DNA of 64,000 nucleotides from CAYLQA01 sp964385695 (lineage in GTDB: Bacteria > Desulfobacterota > Desulfobulbia > Desulfobulbales > Desulfurivibrionaceae): NCBI GenBank assembly GCA_964385695.1, contig CAYLQA010000011.1, forward strand, positions 1 through 64,000. Reading direction: 5' to 3'. The stretch's first letter is position 1. The number at the start of each line of letters is the position of its first letter. The position numbers were made by a program, and so were the translations under genes. Below are positions 52,603 through 60,700 of the stretch, in pieces. The notes under the pieces are model-generated. The model saw only the letters and a list, made by a program, of their open reading frames with translations. It was not told the DNA's origin and searched no databases.

Positions 52603-52985
52603 TTAAATTTCATTCAGGTAGCTGCTGAGGGCCGTGTCGTTAAGGGGCGGGGCGATGAATTGGCCTCCCAGGCAACCTTCTTCAAGATGGCGGATGAGGA
52701 CCCTGTATTGGATGGGGGTGAGATCTTGGTCATCCAGGGCAAAATATGCAGGGTGACGATTGACTCTGTGTCCAGGGTGTGCGCGCCGTCAAGGTTCACC
52801 TTTTTGCGGTGATAACGCCGGATATCGACTTCAAGGCAAAAAACTTTATGGCAGACGCAGCGAAGGGTTACGCGGTGCCGTCCCTGCATTCTCTTTACGT
52901 CAAAAGGTTGAGTCAGACCGCATTCCGGGCATGAGACATTGATGATATCCCGGCGGTTGAGATAGATTTTGCATGTAGGTATCAC
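52603..52985 (-). pseudogene. PilZ-like gene with Cys-rich N-terminus, probable frameshift
   Basis: The open frame (52614-52985, 123 residues) starts with a zinc-ribbon-like region (SCPECG, RCVCHKVFC) and a PilZ-type RRYHRKKVNLDG. After residue 78 the frame loses sense, while the adjacent frame reads FALDDQDLTPIQYRVLIRH and LEEGCLGGQF to a TAA at 52603-52605, like the C-terminal strands of PilZ. One extra T in the run at 52741-52744 would join them. The usual DxSxxG turn is missing, so the domain may also be shortened. ATG at 52985. Confidence 0.6.
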
Positions 52986-53186
52986 TATTCCCTCCCTGGT
53001 GAGTAACTTTTGAGAGGCTAACTGGGAGTGTAAATTTGCAGGAACTATGCCAATGAGGCGACAGATGGGTAAGTCTTGTCTTTTTGGATACTTACCTTGG
53101 GTGTGGCTAGGTTGACGACCTAGAGGTGTGGCCTGTTAAAAAAAGCAAATGTTCACAAAATAAGAACGTTTGTTTTTATTTTGTGG

Positions 53187-54611
53187 CTAGCTGGTGGGCC
53201 AGCCGAGGCGGGAAATATCGTGTTTTTTGAGTAGGGTGTAGAGGCGGGTGCGGCCAAGTCCGGCGATTTTGCAGGCGTTTTTCATTGATCCTTTAGCTTC
53301 GGCCATGAGTTTGCGAAGATATTTTTCTTCAGCTTGGTCAAGAATTTGTTGCCGGTATTCCTTATAGGGCGGGACCTCAGCGGCATCACTTATATCAGTG
53401 CCGGACTCCGGCGGTTCTGGCGTGGCTAAGCTCAGTGTCGACTTCGTTGTTTCTATGCGGATCTTACGGGGCAGATGCTGCGGAAAGAGCAAAGGCTCGC
53501 TCTGGGCATTAATGACGGCGCGCTCCAGGGTGTGCACAAGTTCTCGGATGTTCCCAGGCCAGCTGTAGGCCGTAAGGGTGGCCAGAAATTCAGGAGAAAA
53601 CCCCTTTCTTGCCAAGCGGTACCTCTCGCAAATTCTACCGATGTACTGCACCACAAGTTCGTTGATATCCTCGGTGCGCTCACGTAAAGGCGGCAGCTCT
53701 ATAACAATGGAGCGCAGTCGGTACAGCAGATCCTCGCGAAAATGCCCGTTCTCACTTTCCTGGAGCAGGTCGCGGTTGGTGGCGGCAATAAGGCGAAAAT
53801 CACTTGTCGCCTCCTCTGGGCTTCCCACCGGGCGAAAGGTGCGCTCCTGCAAGACGCGCAAAAAGTTTTTTTGCATGGAGATGGGCAGTTCGCCGATCTC
53901 ATCAAGAAATAAAGAGCCCTTGTCCGCCTGGCGGATCAGGCCCGGGCTGTCTTTGTCCGCCCCGGTAAAGGCGCCTTTGACATGGCCGAAGAGGATGCTC
54001 GTTGCCAAGGTTTCGTGCAGGGCGGCACAGTCGACGATAACAAACTCATTATGGGAGCGGAGACTGTTGTCGTGGATTGCCCTGGCAAAAATCTCCTTAC
54101 CGGTGCCGGTCTCGCCGGTGATAAGCACATTCACGTCACAGGTGGCGGCCTGGGCCAAAAGGTCCAGGCACTGGCGCATGCGCGGACTGTTGGAGACAAT
54201 GTGCCCTAAATCCAAGGCCTTGACGGAACGCTCTTGCTTGGCTTGGCTGTCCCGGTAGAGCATGAGGCGCTGTAGAGCCAGGGCAATGTTCTTGATGGTG
54301 ATCGGTTTTTGCAGGTAATCCCAGGCCCCGCTGTTGATGGCGATTTCCGCCCCGTCCTCACTGCCGCTCGCCGTTAAGATGACCACGGCGGGCTGGGAGT
54401 TTAATGCCTTGAGCTGGGGCAGGGCGTCAAGGCCGTTGCCATCGGGTAGGTGTACATCAAGAAAGATGATATCCGCCTGCATCTCTTCGGCCTTTTTCAG
54501 GCCGTCGGCCAGGGTCAAGGCGCTGGAGACATAGGGAGTCAGCTTTTGCGCGACATTGGTGAAGATAAGGCAGGTGATGGGATCATCGTCGATGATCAGA
54601 ACTTTGCTCAT
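53187..54611 (-). CDS. NtrC-family sigma-54-dependent response regulator (orphan)
   Basis: 474 residues. Receiver with phospho-acceptor in IIFLDVHLPDG; AAA+ domain with Walker A GETGTGKE and an intact GAFTGA; C-terminal Fis-type helix-turn-helix (NACKIAGLGRTRLYTLLKKH). It should activate sigma-54 promoters when phosphorylated. No kinase is adjacent; the nearest neighbour is a divergent chemoreceptor gene. ATG at 54611. Confidence 0.92.
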   Translation of the reverse strand: MSKVLIIDDDPITCLIFTNVAQKLTPYVSSALTLADGLKKAEEMQADIIFLDVHLPDGNGLDALPQLKALNSQPAVVILTASGSEDGAEIAINSGAWDYLQKPITIKNIALALQRLMLYRDSQAKQERSVKALDLGHIVSNSPRMRQCLDLLAQAATCDVNVLITGETGTGKEIFARAIHDNSLRSHNEFVIVDCAALHETLATSILFGHVKGAFTGADKDSPGLIRQADKGSLFLDEIGELPISMQKNFLRVLQERTFRPVGSPEEATSDFRLIAATNRDLLQESENGHFREDLLYRLRSIVIELPPLRERTEDINELVVQYIGRICERYRLARKGFSPEFLATLTAYSWPGNIRELVHTLERAVINAQSEPLLFPQHLPRKIRIETTKSTLSLATPEPPESGTDISDAAEVPPYKEYRQQILDQAEEKYLRKLMAEAKGSMKNACKIAGLGRTRLYTLLKKHDISRLGWPTS

Positions 54612-54921
54612 GGTAACACGTCAAAAGAGTATGAATCGCTCAGTAATGGCGGCCTGAATCAGACATCATTATTTGAAAAACAGTTCGCTAAAAAATGTAA
54701 CCTCCCTGTATGAAAGCGCAAGCAGATAAAGTTTGCAAGCAAGTTTCCGGCTTTGAGGGTGGGCGCTCTTTGGTGGGCGCCTTTTTTGCGTGTTATCAAT
54801 GTGTTAGGTGGTTGACAGGGGGAGGGAAGTGTGCGAGAAAAAATATGTGAGTACCTATTTTTGTTGGGAGAATAGGTATTGCAGCAAGCGCATCATAAAC
54901 ACTTAAATGGGGTGGTGAATT
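54612..54921. other. Divergent intergenic region (310 bp)
   Basis: No gene. On the plus strand a possible TTGAAA, 17 nt, TGTAAC promoter near 54670-54700 precedes a hairpin and T-run at 54762-54787, which could delimit a short RNA. TTGACA at 54812-54817 lacks a good -10. No GTTACC-N5-GTAAC repeat is present. Confidence 0.35.
54762..54787 (+). terminator. Possible terminator upstream of the chemoreceptor gene
   Basis: GGCGC (54762-54766) pairs with GCGCC (54777-54781), 10-nt loop, then TTTTTT. The stem is short, and no gene on the plus strand ends before it. Confidence 0.4.
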
Positions 54922-56706
54922 ATGAACTGGAGTTTGCGTAACAGGTTTCTTGTGCCTACGCTCAGCGTTGTTTTTCTTTGTCTGGCAGCCAGTGCCGGTG
55001 TCTCCTTCTGGAAGTCTAAAAACGCATTACACAAAACAATATCAGACCAGGTGGTCTACGTCTCTTCCTCCATCGACAATCAGCTTTCCTCCTGGCTGGG
55101 CGAGAGAAAAGAGGACGTCAAGATTTTCAGCGACAGCGTTTTTTGCAAAACCGTTGTCTGTGAAACGCCTGAGAGCGGTCATTCGGTCAATGTGCAGGCG
55201 GCCAATTCATACCTTGCGGGCCTGAATGCCCAGAATAAGCATTACGAGTTCATGGCCGTGGCCAATATGTCCGGCAAGGTCGTGGCCTCATCGGTTGCCG
55301 AGTATGTCGGCAGCATGGATCTCAGCGAGCGAGGGTACTTTAAAAAATCAACGAAGGGCGAACTGGCGGTCTCCGGGGTTATTATAAGCAAAGGCTCCGG
55401 CAACCCGGCCTTTGTTATCTCAACCCCCATTGAGGCGGATGGGAAACGGGTCGGTGTTTTTCTGGCCGTGGTGGATATGGAGTTTTGCGCCAAGACCTTT
55501 ATCGATCCGGTGAAGGTGGGTGAGACCGGATACGTCTATGTGATCAACGATGACGGCTTTATCATCGCCTACCCGGACAGGAGCAAGATCCTCAAACTCG
55601 ACCTCAAAAATTACGAGTTCGGCAAGGCAATGTTGGCCAAGAAAAACGGGATTATCAATTACCACTTTAAAGGCATCGACAAGATGGTGGGTTTTTCCCA
55701 GGTGGAATCCCTGGGTTGGATAGTCGCCTCCACCGCCCCGGACGCAGAGGTGTATGCCCCTGTGCGGGCCATCGGCATGCTCAACGTATTGGTCCTGCTG
55801 GTCAGCTTGGCAGTGACGGTCATGCTGGTGCTCGGCGTGACCCAGTCCATTGTAAGGCCGGTGAATAAGATCACCCAGGGGATTGATTCCGGCAGTCTCC
55901 AGGTTGCCTCGGCCTCGGGGCAGATCGCTTCAACCAGCCAGTCCCTGGCAGAAGGGGCCTCGGAGCAGGCAGCTGCCGTGGAGCAGACCTCGGCCTCCAT
56001 GGAGGAGCTTGCTTCCATGACCAGGCATAATGCGGATAATTCCGGGCAGGTTGACGGGCTCATGCGGGATTCCCTCGGCATCATCGAGCGCGGAGCCGGC
56101 TCCATGCAGGAGTTGTCCTCGGCCATGCAGGATATCACCCAGGCCTCGGAAGAGACCTCAAAGATCATCAAAACCATTGATGAAATTGCCTTTCAGACAA
56201 ATCTGCTTGCCCTTAACGCAGCGGTTGAGGCGGCTAGGGCCGGGGAGGCCGGGGCCGGATTTGCCGTGGTCGCAGAAGAGGTGCGCAATCTTGCCATGCG
56301 CAGTGCCGATGCTGCGAAATCCACCGCCACCCTTATCGAGGGAACCGTAAACAAGGTGCACCACGGCGCCTCTCTGGTTGCTGCCACGGAAGGGGCCTTC
56401 CGGGATATCTCGGAAAGCGTGGGCAAGGTCGGCACCCTGACCACCGAGATCAATAATTCTTCATCCGAACAGGTTCAGGGAATCACCCAGGTCAATACCG
56501 CTGTTTCCGAGGTGGATGTGGTTACCCAGCAGAGCGCGGCAAGTGCCGAGGAATCCGCCGCTGCCGCAGAGGAACTGAACGCACAGGCCGAGCAGCTGAA
56601 GGCCTTTACCAATGATCTTGTCTTGTTGGTGAACGGGAAGAATGCGGTACAGCAAGCTGGAGGCGAGGAAGAGGGAAGAGTCCTTTTGCCGGAAGCAGAC
56701 GCCTAG
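54922..56706 (+). CDS. Membrane chemoreceptor with Cache sensor
   Basis: 594 residues. Membrane segment 8-26, periplasmic dCache-like domain (about 35-275; with VGETGYVYVINDDGFIIAYPD), second membrane segment about 288-308, an incomplete HAMP-like linker starting VRPVNKITQGI, and a methyl-accepting domain with hairpin tip (TIDEIAFQTNLLALNAAVEA) near 440. It should sense a small molecule outside the membrane and signal to CheA. ATG at 54922. Confidence 0.92.
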   Translation: MNWSLRNRFLVPTLSVVFLCLAASAGVSFWKSKNALHKTISDQVVYVSSSIDNQLSSWLGERKEDVKIFSDSVFCKTVVCETPESGHSVNVQAANSYLAGLNAQNKHYEFMAVANMSGKVVASSVAEYVGSMDLSERGYFKKSTKGELAVSGVIISKGSGNPAFVISTPIEADGKRVGVFLAVVDMEFCAKTFIDPVKVGETGYVYVINDDGFIIAYPDRSKILKLDLKNYEFGKAMLAKKNGIINYHFKGIDKMVGFSQVESLGWIVASTAPDAEVYAPVRAIGMLNVLVLLVSLAVTVMLVLGVTQSIVRPVNKITQGIDSGSLQVASASGQIASTSQSLAEGASEQAAAVEQTSASMEELASMTRHNADNSGQVDGLMRDSLGIIERGAGSMQELSSAMQDITQASEETSKIIKTIDEIAFQTNLLALNAAVEAARAGEAGAGFAVVAEEVRNLAMRSADAAKSTATLIEGTVNKVHHGASLVAATEGAFRDISESVGKVGTLTTEINNSSSEQVQGITQVNTAVSEVDVVTQQSAASAEESAAAAEELNAQAEQLKAFTNDLVLLVNGKNAVQQAGGEEEGRVLLPEADA

Positions 56707-56937
56707 TTAGACGCCGTGTTTTTTGAAAATTTCCTGCCGGACAGGGCAGGCGCAGGTAATCTTGTCTCCTGCGTTTACCCTGTAGGGGCAGGTGTTGTCT
56801 TCCTGACAGGTGATAAAAAGATTACCCCCGTCCGGCTTGGCCTTACAAAAAAGGTCCTGATCGCCGGTCAGGCAGATGTGCCATTTTTTGCAAAAGCGCG
56901 CCTCGGCGACTATGTCCGGATCAATATCAAACTTCAT
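56707..56937 (-). CDS. Small cysteine-rich hypothetical protein
   Basis: 76 residues from the ATG at 56937; a TTG at 56961 would add eight. Seven cysteines: FCKKWHICL, LFCKAKP, FITCQEDNTCPY and ITCACPV. Probably binds zinc or an iron-sulfur cluster; I recognise no family. It is convergent with the chemoreceptor gene and begins right at its stop. Confidence 0.65.
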   Translation of the reverse strand: MKFDIDPDIVAEARFCKKWHICLTGDQDLFCKAKPDGGNLFITCQEDNTCPYRVNAGDKITCACPVRQEIFKKHGV

Positions 56938-57138
56938 GAGTATTTTTCCCCAACTATTCAAGTCCTAAGATTCTACAATAGGTGTTGGGCGCAAAATGCG
57001 CAATACGGAAAAAATACGGGGTTGTTGTTTTTTTATGCCATAAGAATTGGAGAAGTTCGTTAAAAAGGGACGCATTGCCTTTCTTGCCAAACAATGCTAG
57101 AAGTCTTTCTCCCAACTATATCCCATAGGGAGAAGAGA

Positions 57139-58314
57139 ATGAGCGGGCAGATCGCCCTTTCCGTACTGATTCGTTTTTTGATCTATTTTGTCCACTGGAT
57201 GGTGCTGGCCTACCTACCGGTGCTCATGCAGCGTTACGGCCTGAATCCGGTGCAGATCGGCACGGTCATCGGTCTGTACTCCCTGAGCTCCATGGCCCTG
57301 ATGCTGCCCATGGGGTTTTTCTCAGATTTTTTCTCGCCCAAGCGTACCTTGCTCGCCGGTGCACTCCTGCTCTGCCTTTACTTTGCCTCATTGCCCTTTA
57401 TGCATACCTTTGCCCAGCTGCTCATTGCCGTCTCGGTGGGTGGAGTGGGCAGCGCGGCCTTGATTGTGGTCAGCGAATCTCTCTATCTCAAACTCTTTGT
57501 CCAGGAGAAAAGGGGAGCCCGCATTGCTTTGTACCAGATGGCAACCTATCTGGGCTTTGGCCTCGGCCCCTTGGCCGGGGGAATGATTCTGGCCGATGGG
57601 GGAGTAGCCATGTTTCAGGTCGCACTCCTTGGCGCTCTTTCCATTTTTGCCTGCGGCATTTTTTTGCTGGATTACGAACCCATCAGCTTTTCCTTTAAAG
57701 AGTACGGCAGGGATATTACCCGGTTCAAACCCGCCATGCTCATGGCCTGCATCTTTGTTTTGGGCAGCCATTTTGGGGTGGAGCAATCCTCTTTTTCTCT
57801 GCTTTTGACGCAGAACCTCAACTTTACGCCCCGAGAGATCGGCCTGGTTTTTGCCGGGCTTGGGGCCTGGATGGCAGTATCGGTTCCCTTTATCGGCAGG
57901 CTCCATGATAAGCGAGAATCGGTTTTTCTCTTCTTTTTGGGAGGCCTTGCCGTCTCTGCTGTTTTTCAGGTGCTCACGGCCTGGGCCGTTGGCTTTTGGA
58001 GTCTGCTGACGATCCGTTTGCTCCACACCTTGGGCGATGCCGTGGCCATGCTGGAGTTGGGTGTTCTGGTGGCCCTGTTCTTTCCGGCCCAACGTTTGGG
58101 AGGCAACTCCGGCCTGCTCTATGGAGTGCGTACTCTGGCAACATTTTTGGCCGCATTTCTTGCCGGTTCGTTCAGTAGCAAGTGGGGATATGGGGCGGCG
58201 TTTATCAGTAACGGCCTTTTTGTCCTTGCCTTTGTTGCGGCCAGTGTCCTTTTCATTATGCTGAGCAAGGAGCGCAGACTCGCGGTGGGCTGGCATAACG
58301 GTGGGGCAAACTGA
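57139..58314 (+). CDS. Major facilitator superfamily transporter
   Basis: 391 residues from the ATG at 57139 behind AGGGAGAAGAGA; the frame opens at 57094. Twelve predicted membrane helices. The loop 2-3 motif appears as MGFFSDFFSPKRTLLAG, a common MFS signature. Drug-efflux-like, substrate unknown. It is not in the TetR operon that follows. Confidence 0.88.
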   Translation: MSGQIALSVLIRFLIYFVHWMVLAYLPVLMQRYGLNPVQIGTVIGLYSLSSMALMLPMGFFSDFFSPKRTLLAGALLLCLYFASLPFMHTFAQLLIAVSVGGVGSAALIVVSESLYLKLFVQEKRGARIALYQMATYLGFGLGPLAGGMILADGGVAMFQVALLGALSIFACGIFLLDYEPISFSFKEYGRDITRFKPAMLMACIFVLGSHFGVEQSSFSLLLTQNLNFTPREIGLVFAGLGAWMAVSVPFIGRLHDKRESVFLFFLGGLAVSAVFQVLTAWAVGFWSLLTIRLLHTLGDAVAMLELGVLVALFFPAQRLGGNSGLLYGVRTLATFLAAFLAGSFSSKWGYGAAFISNGLFVLAFVAASVLFIMLSKERRLAVGWHNGGAN

Positions 58315-58404
58315 GCTGCGCAGATAATCTTTTCTTGTAATTCACCTTCCCCGCTTTGCCGCCTGGGTCCACTTGTCTCATATTGCCTTGGTTGGAATCC
58401 CCTC

Positions 58405-58432
58405 TTGACTTTAATTATAAAAGGGTTACATT
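58405..58432 (+). promoter_or_regulatory. Promoter of the TetR gene
   Basis: TTGACT (58405-58410), 16-nt spacer and TACATT (58427-58432). The -10 element overlaps the left end of the palindromic operator, which predicts autorepression. Confidence 0.55.
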
Positions 58433-58458
58433 TCGGAGTGAACGTTCACTCCGAAATG
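58429..58458. promoter_or_regulatory. 30-bp perfect palindrome, TetR operator
   Basis: Every position from 58429 to 58458 pairs with its mirror; the core is CGGAGTGAACGTTCACTCCG. It lies 12 bases before the TetR start codon. A related site is found upstream of the RND operon at 59465-59482. Confidence 0.85.
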
Positions 58459-58469
58459 AGGTTCGATGA

Positions 58470-59060
58470 ATGACTACAGAAAAGAAGAACAAAAGGGATG
58501 TCATCATAGCGGCGACAATCGAGCTTATTGCCGAGTTCGGCTTCCACGGCACCCCCATCTCCATGATCGCCAACAAGGCAGGCGTCGGGGCCGGTTCGAT
58601 CTACCGTTATTTTAAGGATAAAGACCAGCTCATCATGGAAATCCATGAGCTACTAGAAGTAGAGTTGGATCAGCGTATGCGCTTGGGATACGACGAGGAG
58701 CGCCCCATCCGTGAACGGGTTTTGCATCTCTGTGGAGGGCTTCTCTCTTACTGTTTGGAAGATTTTCAAAAATTTATGTTTCTGGAACAGTTTTACAATT
58801 CGCCATATGGCAATGAACTGCGACGAGAACGGTTGCTGAGCCATGGTCATGACTGTGGGCACTCCGACTGTTTCAAACGGGCTCTTGATCTCGGTAAGGA
58901 GCAACAGGTGATCAAGAACCTGCCGCAGGTGGTTTTGTCTGCCCTCTGTATCGGGCCCATAGTTTTTATCGTCAAGGATGTGAATGCCGGGCTCTTGGAG
59001 TGGAGTGAGTCCTTGATGGATGAGGTGCTTGAGGCCTGCTGGGATGCACTCAAGAGATAA
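58470..59060 (+). CDS. TetR-family repressor
   Basis: 196 residues. N-terminal helix-turn-helix: DVIIAATIELIAEFGFHGTPISMI then AGVGAGSIYRYFKDKDQL. The C-terminal ligand domain is divergent and includes HDCGHSDC, a His/Cys-rich stretch. It likely represses its own gene, the SMR exporter and the RND operon through the two palindromes. Ligand unknown. Confidence 0.92.
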   Translation: MTTEKKNKRDVIIAATIELIAEFGFHGTPISMIANKAGVGAGSIYRYFKDKDQLIMEIHELLEVELDQRMRLGYDEERPIRERVLHLCGGLLSYCLEDFQKFMFLEQFYNSPYGNELRRERLLSHGHDCGHSDCFKRALDLGKEQQVIKNLPQVVLSALCIGPIVFIVKDVNAGLLEWSESLMDEVLEACWDALKR

Positions 59061-59076
59061 AACGGATGGTTGAGTG

Positions 59077-59412
59077 ATGATAAAAATGGCATGGATATAT
59101 CTTTTGTTGGCTGGAATATGTGAGGTGGGCTGGGCCGTGGGGCTCAAATACACCCAAGGCTTCACCAGGCTTTGGCCTTCGGTGGGCACCATTGCCGCCA
59201 TGCTCGTCAGTTTTCCGCTCTTGAGCCTGTCGCTCAAAGCCTTGCCCATGGGTACTGCCTATGCGGTCTGGACCGGGATAGGCGTTGTCGGTACGGCCCT
59301 GATCGGCATGTTTTTCTTGGGGGAATCCAGGGAACCTCTGCGTATCATCTGTCTTGCCCTGATTCTCCTGGGCATTGTGGGCCTGAAAATCTCCACTGTC
59401 CCGCAGGTGTAA
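59077..59412 (+). CDS. sugE: SMR exporter, Gdx/SugE type
   Basis: 111 residues, four membrane helices. ICEVGWAVGLKYTQGF carries the essential membrane glutamate with the W-A-x-G-L-K-Y-T pattern of the SugE/Gdx subgroup, and MGTAYAVWTGIGVVG is the subgroup's second signature. Gdx proteins export guanidinium and some quaternary ammonium compounds; no guanidine riboswitch is present, and a TetR gene precedes it. ATG at 59077, or GTG at 59074. Confidence 0.9.
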   Translation: MIKMAWIYLLLAGICEVGWAVGLKYTQGFTRLWPSVGTIAAMLVSFPLLSLSLKALPMGTAYAVWTGIGVVGTALIGMFFLGESREPLRIICLALILLGIVGLKISTVPQV

Positions 59413-59464
59413 AAGAAGATCGGTCTTCGTTTGGCTGCGTAGAAATTTTCTTACGATATTATTT

Positions 59465-59482
59465 GGAATGAACATTCATTCC
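59465..59482. promoter_or_regulatory. Second TetR operator, upstream of the RND operon
   Basis: GGAATGAACATTCATTCC shares arms and core with the 30-bp palindrome (consensus GGARTGAACRTTCAYTCC). It is 36 bases before the adaptor start codon. Confidence 0.75.
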
Positions 59483-59517
59483 GTTTTGTTTCAGGTTTTT
59501 CAGAGAAGGAGTTGGTT

Positions 59518-60669
59518 ATGGAAAGAAAAGAGAGTGCTCAACGATTTGCCGCATTGGTCCCTCGCAAGGCCAGAAATTATATTTTGTTATGCGGAGGACT
59601 GCTGCTGTTCGGAATAATTTTCTTTTGGGCAAACGACCGTCTTGCTGCCGAGGATAAGGCCCAGGGAGGCCCTCCCGGCGGTTTTGCCATGCCTGTGGAA
59701 ACCACAGAGGTTGTGGTGGATTCGGCCAGTAGAGAGATTTATGCAGTTGGCTCGCTCAAGTCCAACGAGTCGGTGGTAATGAGTTCCGAGATTGCCGGCC
59801 GGGTCACAGCGATCAATTTTGAAGAAGGCCAGGGCGTTGCTAAAGGGCAGGTCCTCATCCGGCTCGATGATTCCGTGCTCAAGGCGGAGTTGGACCAGGC
59901 TGAGGCCAACCGTGTTTTGAGTGCTGCTAATTATAAGCGGGCTACAGCCCTGCTGACGGATAGGGCCATTTCCGAGCAGGAGCGGGATGAGGCCTTTGCC
60001 CGGTGGCAACTTGATGAGGCCCGTGTGCGCTTGGCCCAGGCCCAATTTGATAAAACCGTTCTCTGTGCGCCGTTTTCCGGCACCCTGGGGCTCAGACAAA
60101 TCAGCGTTGGCGACTACATCCAGCCCGGGCAATATTTGGTCAATCTTGAAGACGATGCCCGACTGAAGGTTGAGTTTAAAATACCGGAAAGCGATGCGCC
60201 GAAGGTAAAGATAAACCAGAAGTTTGCAATGCGGACCGACGCCTACCCCGAAAGAACCTTTGCCGGAGCAGTCTACGCCGTTAATCCCAAACTGGAGCAA
60301 CAGAGCCGCAGCCTGGTCCTGCGCGGTATCATCGACAACAGCGATAAAAGCCTGCATTCCGGCCAGTTTGTCAAGGTCTCCCTGGTGGTCGGTGCAACGG
60401 ACAACGCAATCTTCATCCCGGAGCAGGCCATTGTTCCTCAGCCCAAGCGTCTTTTCGTTTTTAAGGTTGTCGAGGGCAAGGTCAGCATGGTTGAGGTGAC
60501 CATTGGCAAGCGCAAAAGCGGTTGGGTCGAGATTGCCTCGGGGTTACAGCCCGGCGATGTGGTTGTGACCGGCGGCATCCAGAAGATTGGTGACGGCATG
60601 CCGGTTAAGGCCATCCCTGCCGACCCTGAACTGTTCGCGGCCCAGAAAAATCCAGGGCAGGAAGGATAA
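59518..60669 (+). CDS. RND efflux periplasmic adaptor (MFP)
   Basis: 383 residues from the ATG at 59518 behind AAGGAG. A membrane anchor (about 22-40) is followed by the biotinyl-lipoyl domain (INFEEGQGVAKGQVLIRLD), a helical hairpin (LKAELDQAEANRVLSAANYKRA), the second half of the lipoyl domain (TVLCAPFSGTLGLRQISVG), a beta-barrel and membrane-proximal domain. It links the RND pump to the outer-membrane factor. First gene of the operon behind the TetR site. Confidence 0.92.
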   Translation: MERKESAQRFAALVPRKARNYILLCGGLLLFGIIFFWANDRLAAEDKAQGGPPGGFAMPVETTEVVVDSASREIYAVGSLKSNESVVMSSEIAGRVTAINFEEGQGVAKGQVLIRLDDSVLKAELDQAEANRVLSAANYKRATALLTDRAISEQERDEAFARWQLDEARVRLAQAQFDKTVLCAPFSGTLGLRQISVGDYIQPGQYLVNLEDDARLKVEFKIPESDAPKVKINQKFAMRTDAYPERTFAGAVYAVNPKLEQQSRSLVLRGIIDNSDKSLHSGQFVKVSLVVGATDNAIFIPEQAIVPQPKRLFVFKVVEGKVSMVEVTIGKRKSGWVEIASGLQPGDVVVTGGIQKIGDGMPVKAIPADPELFAAQKNPGQEG

Positions 60670-60700
60670 GCAGCCTGTTTGAGATATTGAAGGAAAGAAA

